DNA of 64,000 nt from M3007 sp965249785 (GCA_965249785.1 CBDFMU010000043.1:124001-188000), one strand, 5' to 3'. Numbered from the stretch's first letter, positions 36,310-44,462 are shown. Notes: generated from the sequence alone by a model not told the origin. Translations and numbers: made by a program.

Positions 36310-36361
36310 GTTGCTATCTATTTGTAAATCAACTGATTAAATTGTCTTATAACCTTTCTCA

Positions 36362-36412
36362 ATATAAGTTTATCCCGAATTTTGTATTTATAAATTCAGG
36401 ATAAACTCATAT
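36362..36412 (-). terminator. Terminator-like 21-bp imperfect hairpin
   Basis: Arms 36362-36382 and 36392-36412 match in 19 of 21 positions with a 9-base loop. It begins 10 bases after the stop of the minus-strand gene at 36422. Confidence 0.65.
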
Positions 36413-36421
36413 CATCTGTAA

Positions 36422-37078
36422 CTATACTTTCCCTTTTGCTTCGGATGCAGTGACGGTTTTTCCCAGCGCACCAAACTGATGCAAGTCGCCGAACACCTCA
36501 ATGCGGATGGATTGGTCAATACCGCCGATTCGGAGTGGCTCAAACCCGGCATCGCGAATCAGTTGTTCTATTTCAGTATTGATGCCCGTGTCATCGGTAG
36601 CATAAAACAGCACTGATAGCTCGGGCTTTTGGTGAGCTGCATTTTCCAGCGATGCTGCTCCCAGCGTGCCTAATGCCTTGGCCAATTTCGCGCCCTGGGG
36701 CAAGAAAGCCGAATTAAGGACGCCTGCCGATTCATTTTCACCGATGATTTTGTCAAACCCACCTTTGTCGTTGGGAGCGATCGGATTGGAAGGGTCAACG
36801 ATAATTTTACCCTGAAAATCGGCAGCATACAGATTCAATAATTCTTTAATGGCACTGAACCAGACGGCCAGAATGACAATATCTGCCGCTTTGATGGCTG
36901 CCTGGATGTCCAGCGGCTGAGCCAAAGAACCCAACTCACTAGCCAGTGTATTGGCTTTATTGATGTCGCGGTCGGCCACAATAACGGTCCGGTTGCCTTT
37001 GGTGAGATTGGCGGCTACTACCTTACCGATAGCACCGAGGCCGATGACGGCTACTTTTGATTTTACTGTATTTTCCAT
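36422..37078 (-). CDS. NADP-dependent oxidoreductase, F420-dependent-reductase-like (218 aa)
   Basis: Rossmann N-terminus KVAVIGLGAIGKVVAANLTK (GxGxxG) is followed by VIVADRDINKANTLASEL and then DIVILAVWFSAIKELLNLYA. The C-terminus is mixed alpha/beta (EPLRIGGIDQSIRIEVFGDL). The plan fits 'NADP oxidoreductase coenzyme F420-dependent' proteins, which in bacteria lacking F420 probably act on other substrates with NADPH. It lies 103 bases downstream of a Crp/Fnr-type regulator on the same strand, and the two may be functionally linked. Confidence 0.82.
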   Translation of the reverse strand: MENTVKSKVAVIGLGAIGKVVAANLTKGNRTVIVADRDINKANTLASELGSLAQPLDIQAAIKAADIVILAVWFSAIKELLNLYAADFQGKIIVDPSNPIAPNDKGGFDKIIGENESAGVLNSAFLPQGAKLAKALGTLGAASLENAAHQKPELSVLFYATDDTGINTEIEQLIRDAGFEPLRIGGIDQSIRIEVFGDLHQFGALGKTVTASEAKGKV

Positions 37079-37181
37079 TGCTTTAAATTTTGATTTAAAA
37101 ACAATGCAAAGGTGCAGGCATCAAAAGGCGTTGGCCAATGACCTATTTTAAGAAATACCCTTAAACTGGTTTAAGGGTAAA

Positions 37182-37763
37182 TCACCGCTGCTTCCGCTCG
37201 TTGCGTATGCGGCTCAAAAATTCGGGGGTAATGCCCAAATAAGAAGCGATCTGGGTGTTCGGCAGGCGTAAGGCGAGTTGGGGGTAGTACCGGGCGAGAA
37301 AGTCTTCATAGCGCTCCTGGGCGGTGGAACTGATGTTTTGCAGCACACGGTTTTGCAACTCCACATACTTGTTCTCGACAATTACTTTAAATATCCGATC
37401 CAGTTTCGGAATGGACACGTACAGGAAATACAAATCCTGCTTTTCTACTTGCAGAATGATCGACGGCTCCATGGCCTCGATGAATAATTTGCTGGGTTTG
37501 CCGGCATGGAAGCTGCCAATGTCCGCAATCCAGTCATTTTCGGCAGCAAATTGGAGGTTGTGTTCAATGCCTTTTTTGTCTACGCCATACATTTTAAAAC
37601 AACCTTGCACGACAAAGGAATAGTGCTTGCAAGCGAACCCTTCCTGCAAAATGGCCTGCCGACGTTTTATGGTACGTTGCACGAATCTGCCTTGCAACAA
37701 CTCTTTTTCTCCCTCTTTAAAAGGAATATAACTTTCAAAATGATCAATGAGCGGTTGAAGCAT
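37182..37763 (-). CDS. Crp/Fnr-family transcriptional regulator (193 aa)
   Basis: N-terminal cyclic-nucleotide-binding-like beta roll: FVQRTIKRRQAILQEGFACK, HYSFVVQGCFKMYGVDKKGI, and DWIADIGSFHAGKPSKLFIE. A dimerisation helix and a C-terminal winged HTH follow (LALRLPNTQIASYLGITPEF then LSRIRNERK). The 'LPNTQIASYLGITPEFLSRIR' recognition region is typical of the Bacteroidota Crp group. The N-terminal pocket lacks the canonical cAMP Arg-Ser pair as far as I can see, so the ligand is unknown. It may control the oxidoreductase gene downstream. Confidence 0.88.
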   Translation of the reverse strand: MLQPLIDHFESYIPFKEGEKELLQGRFVQRTIKRRQAILQEGFACKHYSFVVQGCFKMYGVDKKGIEHNLQFAAENDWIADIGSFHAGKPSKLFIEAMEPSIILQVEKQDLYFLYVSIPKLDRIFKVIVENKYVELQNRVLQNISSTAQERYEDFLARYYPQLALRLPNTQIASYLGITPEFLSRIRNERKQR

Positions 37764-37854
37764 TAATCGGGCAGATGATAAGTTTGTAGATAAATTTTGG
37801 CCGAAAAAGGGTTTTGCGGACAGATAAATTTTTTCAAAACTACCTAAATGGCTA

Positions 37855-37896
37855 AAATAAAAAAGCGCAATTACCTGACTAACAGATAATTGCGCT
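37855..37896 (-). terminator. Terminator downstream of tRNA-Gln
   Basis: Stem AGCGCAATTA (37864-37873) with TAATTGCGCT (37887-37896) around a 13-base loop. Read on the minus strand it is followed by a T-rich run (A-rich on plus at 37852-37863). It lies 9 bases past the tRNA 3' end. Confidence 0.8.
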
Positions 37897-37905
37897 TAAC
37901 ACTTG

Positions 37906-37976
37906 TTGGGTCACAAGGACTCGAACCCTGAATAAAAGTACCAAAAACTTCTGTGTTACCATTACACCATGACCCA
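37906..37976 (-). tRNA. tRNA-Gln (anticodon UUG)
   Basis: On the minus strand the 71-base gene folds as a cloverleaf. The acceptor stem is TGGGTCA/TGACCCA and the D arm GTGTAATGGTAACAC. The anticodon arm is GAAGT-TTTTGGT-ACTTT with anticodon TTG at loop positions 34-36. The T arm has GGTTCGAGTC. No CCA is encoded (AACAAG follows). A full promoter lies 18 bases upstream and a terminator 9 bases downstream, so it is a single-gene transcript. It reads CAA glutamine codons. Confidence 0.93.
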
Positions 37977-37993
37977 ATGCTCTAAAAGCGCTG

Positions 37994-38025
37994 CAAAAAT
38001 ACAATGATCTGCAATGCTACGCAAA
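37994..38025 (-). promoter_or_regulatory. Promoter TTTG-N20-TATTTTTG of tRNA-Gln
   Basis: On the minus strand: TTTG at 38025-38022, a 20-base spacer, then TATTTTTG at 38001-37994. This is a full Bacteroidota consensus promoter, 17 bases before the tRNA 5' end. Confidence 0.75.
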
Positions 38026-38066
38026 TATTGGCGCAAAATTTTTTCAAAACACTGTGTTTCTCCTGG

Positions 38067-38489
38067 TTACTGCAACCGCTGCCAGTACTGCGTGCGGTAA
38101 AAAGGGCCTACAGAGCCACGCAACACGAGCGTATTGGCATCGCCCTCTTTTAGCCACATTTTGCAGCCATACCATTTGCCTTTTTCGGGGTCGAGAATAT
38201 TGCCCGACTGCCACATGCCATCTTTCAAAACCATGTCAATTAGTATGATCATACCAATAAGCGGTTGGTCTTTGCGTTCGTCGGGACATTTGTCGCAAAC
38301 GGGGCTGGGCGGTTTGCGGAGTAGCTTATCGATTTTGCCATAGAATTTGCTGCCCGATTCATAGATTTGAATATAGCTGCGGGCTTCTCCGGTATTATCA
38401 TCGATGGTTTTCCAGGTGCCGACGATGGACTGGGCGTGGGTCCATTGACAGAAAAGCAGGGCAAATAAAGGGAGCAGGTAATATTTCAT
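38067..38489 (-). CDS. Exported DUF2147 protein (140 aa)
   Basis: Signal peptide MKYYLLPLFALLFCQWTHAQ at ATG 38489, followed by the DUF2147 fold. Its hallmarks are SIVGTWKTIDDNTGEARSYI (IxGxWxt.dd.tg....v.iy), YGKIDKLLRKPPSPVCDKCP, DMVLKDGMWQSGNILDPEKG and KWYGCKMWLKEGDANTLVLR. It is a small lipocalin-like beta protein of the cell envelope with no established function. Its ATG overlaps the TGA of the upstream DinB gene (38486-38489), so translation is coupled. Confidence 0.9.
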   Translation of the reverse strand: MKYYLLPLFALLFCQWTHAQSIVGTWKTIDDNTGEARSYIQIYESGSKFYGKIDKLLRKPPSPVCDKCPDERKDQPLIGMIILIDMVLKDGMWQSGNILDPEKGKWYGCKMWLKEGDANTLVLRGSVGPFYRTQYWQRLQ

Positions 38490-39022
38490 GCTGCGGAAGT
38501 TGGGTGAGTGGGTAGGTAGCGTTCGCGGAGGATATGCAAGTGATGCAGGTGGTGTCCAGCAATGATAAAAAAGTATGCCCGCACCGAAACCGGCCAATTG
38601 CTCGCTGTACCAACGAATTTCGATTGCTCCTCCGTACACTGCACCAACAGAAAAAGGGTGTTGTCGCGCACCACTTTCCATTCTTTCAATAAATCTTTCA
38701 CCGTGCGCCCCGAAACGTCCGCCTGCTCCATCCACACATCCTGATTGAAGCCCGGCAGCGCAATGCGGTCGGCGCGCATAAAGGACATGGTACGGTACGC
38801 AAACACTCGCTCGGCATCAATCATGTGGATCAGCACTTGCTTGATCGTCCACTTGTCGGGCGCATAGGCATGATCGCCTTGTTCCGGGGAGAGGCCAGTT
38901 AGCAGTTGCTGGGTGTCGCGCATACTTTTTTTCAGCAGACTTTGGGCAGTACCGCGCGGTGGCAGAGCATGTAGGTAGGGTTCGTGGAAAGGAGCGTATT
39001 CGCCTTTTTTTGGACGTTGCAT
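38486..39022 (-). CDS. DinB-superfamily protein (178 aa)
   Basis: Four-helix DinB/YfiT-type protein. It has LLTGLSPEQGDHAYAPDKWT, then IKQVLIHMIDAERVFAYRTM with the first metal-binding His and acidic residues, and AYFFIIAGHHLHHLHILRER with the terminal HxxxH pattern. Three conserved His positions suggest a bound divalent metal, as in DinB-fold thiol transferases. The substrate is unknown. It overlaps the DUF2147 gene by 4 bases in an ATGA arrangement and is likely its operon partner. Confidence 0.88.
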   Translation of the reverse strand: MQRPKKGEYAPFHEPYLHALPPRGTAQSLLKKSMRDTQQLLTGLSPEQGDHAYAPDKWTIKQVLIHMIDAERVFAYRTMSFMRADRIALPGFNQDVWMEQADVSGRTVKDLLKEWKVVRDNTLFLLVQCTEEQSKFVGTASNWPVSVRAYFFIIAGHHLHHLHILRERYLPTHPTSAA

Positions 39023-39110
39023 AGAAAAAAAGCGGTTGATGGGATTGGTGAAAGTTTATAGAAAATGTGAATCTTGGGTTTAATGCACAAAATGCTGATC
39101 ATCAGGTGCG

Positions 39111-39143
39111 AAATTTGACAACTTTCAAAAAGTTGTCAAATTT
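39111..39143. repeat. Perfect 15-bp hairpin, TTGACAACTTT type
   Basis: Arms 39111-39125 and 39129-39143 (core TTGACAACTTT / AAAGTTGTCAA) are perfectly complementary with a 3-base loop. It lies between the DinB start and the end of the AtpI-like gene. It may terminate the latter or be one of the palindromic intergenic repeats of this phylum. Confidence 0.8.
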
Positions 39144-39229
39144 GAGGGCGCAAATACTTGAAAATAAGTATCAACACTTAACCCATGATTCGCATAAAAA
39201 ATTGATTCCCAAGTTTCTAAACCATCAAA

Positions 39230-39278
39230 AAATTCTCAACATTCTCAACCCCTTTTCTCAACATTCTCAACACATTTA
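39230..39278. repeat. Low-complexity (TTCTCAACA) direct repeats
   Basis: Several imperfect copies of TTCTCAACATTCTCAACCCC-type units directly after the stop of the minus-strand gene at 39279. A similar tract occurs at 4080-4118. Confidence 0.5.
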
Positions 39279-39659
39279 TCAAGCCCTTGCCATGCGAGTC
39301 ATAAACCACACCTCAAAACCAGTGTACATCACGTAGCTCCACAAAAAAATGGCGACAAACCATTGATTAGGTGGATGGGAAATTTTCTGGTAGGCAAAAA
39401 GAAAACCCATCGCCAGCAGGATCTTACCAAATACGGACGCTGAAATTAACCCATTGAAAGCCACTTTGCTGGAACTACGCACCGCATTTTGTCCGGCGAA
39501 AAACAGCCCGAGGCAAAGCAGCACAAATAATAACAACGTGGCAATAGAGAATCGCCAGTGAACTTGGGCGGGCGGAAGCAGGAAGTGCAGCAAGGCGAGA
39601 CCAAGCCCGGCGCTTGCTGTGATAGCCAGTAGGCCAGTGAAAAACGATTTTGACGTCAT
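39279..39659 (-). CDS. AtpI-like small membrane protein (126 aa)
   Basis: Four predicted membrane helices: FFTGLLAITASAGLGLALLH, FSIATLLLFVLLCLGLFFAG, VFGKILLAMGFLFAYQKI and WFVAIFLWSYVMYTGFEVWF. Start at ATG 39659, since the upstream part of the open frame is not membrane-like and overlaps AtpZ coding DNA. In Bacteroidota a protein of this kind commonly sits between atpZ and atpB at the head of the F-type ATP synthase operon. Here the ATP synthase structural genes do not follow. The AtpI-like label is based on size, topology and position. Confidence 0.7.
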   Translation of the reverse strand: MTSKSFFTGLLAITASAGLGLALLHFLLPPAQVHWRFSIATLLLFVLLCLGLFFAGQNAVRSSSKVAFNGLISASVFGKILLAMGFLFAYQKISHPPNQWFVAIFLWSYVMYTGFEVWFMTRMARA

Positions 39660-39753
39660 ATATAGGTAGGCTGGAATCTTTTCCGGCCAAAAATGTTTTC
39701 TAAGAGGTTTACCCGGAAAAATATGGAGTACTTGCCCAAGCCGGGGATTCCGC

Positions 39754-39996
39754 CTACTTATCGCTAAGTAACTGCCGATACAACGCATACAGTGCTGCCA
39801 GCAAAAATAGTACAGTCAACAGCACGGCCCAGAGCGGACGCTCAAGGTGCATCCGGGCATCCAGCCAGCGACCAAGGAATACGCCGACTAAGCAGGCTCC
39901 AAACAATTGGAAGGCCATGCCACTGTATTTGGCGGTCGCCTTAATTGCGGACTTCCGCTTTTCCTCCGGTGACTTGTTTAGCGGTGGTGGCAGCAT
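39754..39996 (-). CDS. AtpZ/AtpI-type F0F1-ATPase accessory protein (80 aa)
   Basis: Short protein with two membrane helices (GMAFQLFGACLVGVFLGRWL and PLWAVLLTVLFLLAALYALY) preceded by a charged N-terminus (MLPPPLNKSPEEKRKSAIKA). This is the classic AtpZ/AtpI pattern 'aKYsgmafqm...l.G.flGrwLD'. Such proteins accompany ATP synthase and may transport Mg2+/Ca2+ or aid rotor-ring assembly. Its coding region overlaps the 3' end of the bactofilin gene by 56 bases, so the two are tightly coupled. Confidence 0.82.
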   Translation of the reverse strand: MLPPPLNKSPEEKRKSAIKATAKYSGMAFQLFGACLVGVFLGRWLDARMHLERPLWAVLLTVLFLLAALYALYRQLLSDK

Positions 39997-40408
39997 CGTT
40001 GGGAGCTTTGGGATCGAAGTTTTTGGCCGTGCCGTTGGTTTTACCGACCTCCATTTTGCAGCTCACGTTGAAACGCGCACCGCTTTGCACCAGCAGTTTA
40101 TTGGTAGATATTTCTCCGTCTACTTCGGCGGTCTCGCGCACATTAAGCAGTTCGCTTACGGTCAATATGCCTTTAAAACGGCCTTCAATCACCGCATTTT
40201 GGCAGTCAATTTCGCCCTCCACCACGCCAGTAGGGCCAATGATCACTTTCGATTTGCAGGTCAATTTGCCTTTGATCGTGCCATCCACACGCAGGTCGCT
40301 GTCGCAGCGCACGATCCCTTCTACCAACGTACCTTTTACCAGCGCATTGAGCGCGCCAGCGATCGAGGGGTTCTTGGGTTCTTCTGAACTTTTGGTGTTG
40401 CCAAACAT
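39941..40408 (-). CDS. Bactofilin (155 aa)
   Basis: MFGNTKSSEEPKNPSIAGAL, then the bactofilin beta-helix core: LVEGIVRCDSDLRVDGTIKG, KSKVIIGPTGVVEGEIDCQN and AVIEGRFKGILTVSELLNVR, with flexible polar tails at both ends. Bactofilins self-assemble into non-polar filaments on the inner membrane and scaffold cell-wall or appendage machinery. The conserved Bacteroidota order bactofilin-atpZ-atpI-like is kept here on the minus strand. Confidence 0.92.
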   Translation of the reverse strand: MFGNTKSSEEPKNPSIAGALNALVKGTLVEGIVRCDSDLRVDGTIKGKLTCKSKVIIGPTGVVEGEIDCQNAVIEGRFKGILTVSELLNVRETAEVDGEISTNKLLVQSGARFNVSCKMEVGKTNGTAKNFDPKAPNDAATTAKQVTGGKAEVRN

Positions 40409-40522
40409 AATTTCTTCCTGGTTTTAGTGTTTTGAAAAAACGTATTGTATTCCCTTGAATAACACGAGTTTTCCGCTTTGTTCCAGGCGATTAAAAAAAC
40501 CGCCGGTTTTGGGTTGACAAAA

Positions 40523-40569
40523 ATGAAAAAGATTTCCGAATGCACGAAGCATTCGGAAATCTTTTTCAT
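40523..40569 (-). terminator. 21-bp perfect stem-loop, intrinsic terminator
   Basis: Arms 40523-40543 and 40549-40569 are perfectly complementary (core GATTTCCGAATGC) with a 5-base loop. Read on the minus strand it ends TTTTTCATTTTTG. It lies about 105 bases after the stop of the PorP/SprF gene. Confidence 0.85.
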
Positions 40570-40674
40570 CCGCTTTAACCGCCGAAGCCTCAGCGAAGCG
40601 GTCTGGCGAAGCCTAAATAAAAAATGTTCAAGTAGAACTTGAGCAAACCTCCTTCGCCCTACAGGCTACAGCGG

Positions 40675-41721
40675 TTAAAAATTCGGGCAATAGACCCCGC
40701 GCCGTTCTGGACCGCAGACTTTATAGACTATCGAAAACTCGAAGGCACCATTGCCATTGGAAGCGGTACGCAGGGTAGACGTATTGATGTCGTAGCTGAA
40801 ACCGATGTTGAATTGCTCATAATCAAATCGCGTGCTCAGGATAAGCGCATCCATCAATTTGCCTTTATCCAGCTTATTCGATACTCGTGCCCACGCACCT
40901 AATTGGAAGGCCTGGTGATAACGGCGGCTATTGCCAAGCAGGAATTTGAAGGATGTACCACCATTCACCTGGAACGATGGGCCTTGCAAAAAGGCTACCA
41001 CCCCTGGCACAAGACCGAATTTTTGTCCGGCCATAAATTCACCGCCAGCATGGAAAGTAAATTTTGAATACAGCGGAATGTTCTCATTACCAAACGATTG
41101 GTTAGCACGGTTCAAGTGGCTGAACGCACCGCCGAAGTAGAAGTTGGTGTTTTCATCAAATACGCTGAACCACAGTGCACCCGCCGACAAATCCACAAAA
41201 ATGAAGTTAGGGTCTTCAATAATCTCTCCGTCTCGAGTCCCATCGAACTGACCATTGCCGTTGTTTTGGCTAGGCCACTGGAGATTGGCACTCTGGATGC
41301 TGCGCTGGCTGACCCCAATATCGGCACCCAGCGACAGATAATGAGATTTGCGGCGGTAGCCGCCCATTTTTTTGGCGTAGGAGCCGGACAGACGACCTTG
41401 CAAAGTAGCAAACTCGGAAGCACCCGCTTTGTCGCCCCATAACGTACCGCCTAACCCGAAATAATCATAGCGGCCGACCGGGATTTTCTGGTCGTAAGAG
41501 GCCGAATAAGTATTGTAAGCGTTTTGTTTCAGGACGGAAGCCCACTGATTGCGATAATTAGCTACCAGGCGATGGTTGCAGTTCATCACCCCCGTCAGAG
41601 CCGGATTAAGATTGAGCGGGCTTTGATAGAACTGCGAAAAGTGGATGTCTTGGGCTTGCACCGCCAAGGCAGACAATAGGAGCAAACCGGGTAAAATGAG
41701 GTGTAAAGCAATTTTTTTCAT
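40675..41721 (-). CDS. PorP/SprF-family type IX secretion membrane protein (348 aa)
   Basis: Signal peptide MKKIALHLILPGLLLLSALA from ATG 41721; an upstream open-frame ATG at 41787 lacks one. The family signature follows directly: QDIHFSQFYQSPLNLNPALT then GVMNCNHRLVANYRNQWASV. A beta barrel comes next (YDYFGLGGTLWGDKAGASEF, NFYFGGAFSHLNRANQSF, FNIGFSYDINTSTLRTASNG). PorP/SprF proteins are outer-membrane partners of T9SS cargo with CHU_C-type C-terminal domains. The giant protein at 25988 has such a domain, but it is not adjacent. Residues CGPERRGVYCPNF end the protein. Confidence 0.92.
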   Translation of the reverse strand: MKKIALHLILPGLLLLSALAVQAQDIHFSQFYQSPLNLNPALTGVMNCNHRLVANYRNQWASVLKQNAYNTYSASYDQKIPVGRYDYFGLGGTLWGDKAGASEFATLQGRLSGSYAKKMGGYRRKSHYLSLGADIGVSQRSIQSANLQWPSQNNGNGQFDGTRDGEIIEDPNFIFVDLSAGALWFSVFDENTNFYFGGAFSHLNRANQSFGNENIPLYSKFTFHAGGEFMAGQKFGLVPGVVAFLQGPSFQVNGGTSFKFLLGNSRRYHQAFQLGAWARVSNKLDKGKLMDALILSTRFDYEQFNIGFSYDINTSTLRTASNGNGAFEFSIVYKVCGPERRGVYCPNF

Positions 41722-42134
41722 AGAGGAACGGACCATGTAACTTTTGGATGAAAAACAACGTGCAAAGGGTAGAGGGCTTCCAAACATCGGCGTTAAAGTG
41801 CGCGAAGATAGGTTTTCCAGTTTTGTTGGCGAAACAATCCGCAGGTTTTGCCATTATATCCTCAAAATTTAACTTCTGATTAAACGCTGAGGCAAAACGC
41901 CCGGCCTGTGTGCCGTATTTTGGCAGATGTGTTAAGGTCACTAAGAAGCAAGAGGATTTAACGCTTAAAAACGCTGCCCAAGAAAAGAAAAAAAGGCAAT
42001 ATGTAAGGAGTAAAAAGAAAAAATGGACAAAAAGTAAAGGGCAAAAAGGCAACAAGTGAAGATTACTCTATCACTTCATTGCCTTTTTACCCTTTTACTT
42101 TTATTTGTTGTCCCTTGCTTTTTTGCCTAGGTAC
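41722..42134. other. Intergenic region with GGCAAAAAGG-type repeats
   Basis: No gene. Bases 41763-41771 read on the minus strand as TACCCTTTG, close to but one base longer than a -7 box for the PorP gene. The right half carries A-rich GGCAAAAAGGCAA motifs that pair into the hairpin at 42029-42102. Confidence 0.5.
42029..42102 (-). terminator. Long imperfect hairpin made of GGCAAAAAGGCAA units
   Basis: A left arm from 42029 (AAAAGTAAAGGGCAAAAAGG) pairs imperfectly with a right arm ending at 42102 (CCTTTTTACCCTTTTACTTT). It lies 33 bases after the stop of the minus-strand gene at 42135. It probably acts as a terminator, and belongs to a dispersed low-complexity motif family. Confidence 0.5.
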
Positions 42135-43265
42135 CTATTGCATCTTGGCCGTTACCTGTTGCAAATTTGTCGGTTGTACTTTCGGAATGGAGTCTGGCAA
42201 AATAATTTCCAGTTCCCGCATGGCGGTCCCACTTGGCCAACAGCCCAAATAGCGTTGGCTCGCCGTATTGCCGAAAGCCACGTCCATATTGCAACCATGG
42301 TTGCGGGTACAATCCAGCAGTGCATCCCCGAATTTCCAGTAACAATTAAAATCCACTTCGTTCAGACGGGAGGTGTACAGTACGCGTTTGGACGTATAAT
42401 TGCGGACCCCTGTATCGAAATCGAGGTCGTAACTATATGGCTCGGAGTGCGAAGACGACACCCAGCGATCTCCCTCGGAACAACGGCGCTGGATGACCAG
42501 ATTGCGTTGAGGCGTATTCACCGCCGTCTGAAACACCAGTCGCCCAAATTCATCTCCCACCACATAATCATCTTGACCAACCACTACCACGAGATGCAAA
42601 TCGTCGGATAAACCCGCATAATCTGGCAATCGCGCGCCTTTGAGCGGACCGCTTCCAGCCTCGCAAAGCAACATGGAAGCGGGTTTGGGAATGCCATATC
42701 GCTCCCAGTGAACCCCCAAATTAGCAGCAATCACCCCGCCATAAGAGTGCGCGAAATAGGCAACATGATCGATTTTGGGTCGAACATGATCGCCTTTTTG
42801 TAAGGCTTTCAGGGCGTTACGAATGCCTCTGGCAGCATTTGACGGAAACACATCGGCGCGTGGCCAGACCAGATTCAACTGGTAACGCGGATAAATGACG
42901 ATGTTACCTTTGGCCACTAAGTGCTTGATCCACTTGCCATAAGCCATCGGATTGTAAGCCCCGTAGCCATGCAAAAAGACCACTACTTCCGCCGAATCGG
43001 GCTTCGGATCAGCTGGCTCGAACAGCCAGTAGCCGTCGGCGGTGGAGGCACTATCGGAGAAAGCAACCGACTGGTGTATATATTCCGCCCCGCCAGGCCC
43101 AGTCAGCGGCTGACCAGGATAAGGCGTACCCTGTGCGGCAGCAAAAAGTCCGCGAAATAGCAGCGGCGACAGCGGCAAAAGTCGGCGCAAGTGTTGTTTC
43201 CACGTAGGACGGCATCTGGCCAAAGTCGCAGCCGTCGAAGCAGAAGAATCCCTATCGTTAATCAA
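42135..43265 (-). CDS. Alpha/beta hydrolase-fold exported protein (376 aa)
   Basis: The N-terminus is Arg/Ser-rich (MINDRDSSASTAATLARCRP), followed by a weakly hydrophobic LLPLSPLLFRGLFAAAQG that could be a signal peptide; the start is uncertain. Core: VVVFLHGYGAYNPMAYGKWI, IVIYPRYQLNLVWPRADVFP, nucleophile elbow VAYFAHSYGGVIAANLG (A-H-S-Y-G), and LVVVVGQDDYVVGDEFGRLV. It resembles the PHB-depolymerase/acyl-protein esterase branch of alpha/beta hydrolases. Several Cys in the C-terminal part may form disulfides, which favours an extracytoplasmic location. Substrate unknown. Confidence 0.8.
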   Translation of the reverse strand: MINDRDSSASTAATLARCRPTWKQHLRRLLPLSPLLFRGLFAAAQGTPYPGQPLTGPGGAEYIHQSVAFSDSASTADGYWLFEPADPKPDSAEVVVFLHGYGAYNPMAYGKWIKHLVAKGNIVIYPRYQLNLVWPRADVFPSNAARGIRNALKALQKGDHVRPKIDHVAYFAHSYGGVIAANLGVHWERYGIPKPASMLLCEAGSGPLKGARLPDYAGLSDDLHLVVVVGQDDYVVGDEFGRLVFQTAVNTPQRNLVIQRRCSEGDRWVSSSHSEPYSYDLDFDTGVRNYTSKRVLYTSRLNEVDFNCYWKFGDALLDCTRNHGCNMDVAFGNTASQRYLGCWPSGTAMRELEIILPDSIPKVQPTNLQQVTAKMQ

Positions 43266-43653
43266 AATATAACTGCTTGATCTTGTTGAAATTAATATAG
43301 CAATCAGGAAAATTCTTCGCCAGTAAATTGTAAATTATCTGGTCGGCGTTTCCCGGAAAAAGACGGCTTAAACGCCAAAAGCGGCTATTTCGTTTTTCAA
43401 TATTTGGTAAAAAAGTATAAACGACCTATATTTTGCCGGTCACTGTGTGCTTAAAAATTGTAGAAATGAGCTGTAGTTATAGCGGTAGTGAAACTATCAG
43501 CACCGATACATTTGCCTACATTTCCTCCGTAGATTGGAAAATATGTTTATTTGAGTATTTGAAGATTCGAGTATTTGATCAATTGCCTGATTATCAAGTG
43601 TTTTGGTCGAATACTCAAATACTCGCATCCTCAAGGAATTTAATTTACATTGC
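43266..43653. other. Intergenic region, holds one copy of the dispersed repeat
   Basis: About 390 bases between two minus-strand genes. The right end (43550-43652) is a repeat copy directly next to the uppS stop. The left part shows no supported gene or clear promoter. Confidence 0.45.
43550..43652 (-). repeat. Dispersed ~100-bp repeat, copy 1
   Basis: On the minus strand it reads TTGTAAATTAA-ATTCC-TTGAGGATGCGAGTATTTGA ... CAGGCAATTGATCAAATACTCG. It matches copies at 46637-46713 and 51210-51304. The outer segments GAGTATTTGA and TCAAATACTC are inverted repeats. The copy starts right after the uppS stop codon, in the sense of uppS transcription. Confidence 0.8.
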
Positions 43654-44403
43654 TCAATGACTTTTGATTTGTTCGCTGGTCATCCCAAACCGCCGCTCGC
43701 GTCGCTGATAGCTCAAAATGGCTTCAAACAACTCTTTTTTGCCAAAATCAGGCCAGAAAACGGGCGTAAAGTACAGTTCCGCATAAGCGATTTGCCACAG
43801 CAGGAAGTTGGAAATGCGGGTCTCGCCGCTCGTACGAATGAGCAATTCAGGGTCAGGAATCCCTTGCGTACTGAGGGCATTTTCAAAGACATTTTCCGTA
43901 ATATCTTCCGGGCGTAGCAGCCCTTTTTGGGCCTTCTCGGCCAATAGACGCGTAGCCCGCAGGATTTCCCATTTGGCCGAATAATTCAGGGCCAGCACGA
44001 GGGTGATGCGCGTGTTATTTTTCGTCGCTTCCATACCATGTATCAGCGTTCGGTAGCTGGCGGCGGGTAACGCTTCGAGATCGCCGATGGCCAGCAATCG
44101 CACTCCGTTTTTGTTCAGGTCGCGGATCTCTCCCTTGATGGTCTCCACCAAAAGGGTCATCAGGGCAGTCACTTCGGCGGGCGGACGGTTCCAGTTTTCG
44201 GTGCTGAATGCATACAAAGTGAGGTAACCCACCCCAATTTCGGCGGCGGCTTCGGTCACTTCGCGCACGCTTTTTACGCCGCTATGGTGGCCTACTACCC
44301 GTGGCATACCTTTTTGCTTAGCCCAGCGTCCGTTGCCATCCATAATGATAGCGATGTGTTTCGGAATAGTGCCGGGTATGATCTGCGACTTTAAGTCGGA
44401 CAT
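43654..44403 (-). CDS. uppS: Undecaprenyl diphosphate synthase (cis-prenyltransferase), 249 aa
   Basis: cis-Prenyltransferase with HIAIIMDGNGRWAKQKGMPR (catalytic Asp and IPP/FPP-binding loop), GHHSGVKSVREVTEAAAEIG, TLYAFSTENWNRPPAEVTAL, and the C-terminal DPELLIRTSGETRISNFLLW then YFTPVFWPDFGKKELFEAIL. It condenses isopentenyl diphosphate units onto farnesyl diphosphate to give the C55 carrier for peptidoglycan and surface polymers. In many Bacteroidota it precedes bamA; here bamA is about 7 kb away on the other strand. A full consensus promoter lies upstream. Confidence 0.95.
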   Translation of the reverse strand: MSDLKSQIIPGTIPKHIAIIMDGNGRWAKQKGMPRVVGHHSGVKSVREVTEAAAEIGVGYLTLYAFSTENWNRPPAEVTALMTLLVETIKGEIRDLNKNGVRLLAIGDLEALPAASYRTLIHGMEATKNNTRITLVLALNYSAKWEILRATRLLAEKAQKGLLRPEDITENVFENALSTQGIPDPELLIRTSGETRISNFLLWQIAYAELYFTPVFWPDFGKKELFEAILSYQRRERRFGMTSEQIKSH

Positions 44404-44432
44404 AATGTCAAAATTTTACGTCAAATGGGCAG

Positions 44433-44462
44433 CAAAGATATTTTAAAAAGTTGTGTTCCAAA
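44433..44462 (-). promoter_or_regulatory. Promoter TTTG-N18-TATCTTTG of uppS
   Basis: On the minus strand: TTTG (44462-44459), an 18-base spacer, then TATCTTTG (44440-44433). The -7 box lies 29 bases before the uppS ATG at 44403. A complete Bacteroidota-type promoter. Confidence 0.75.
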
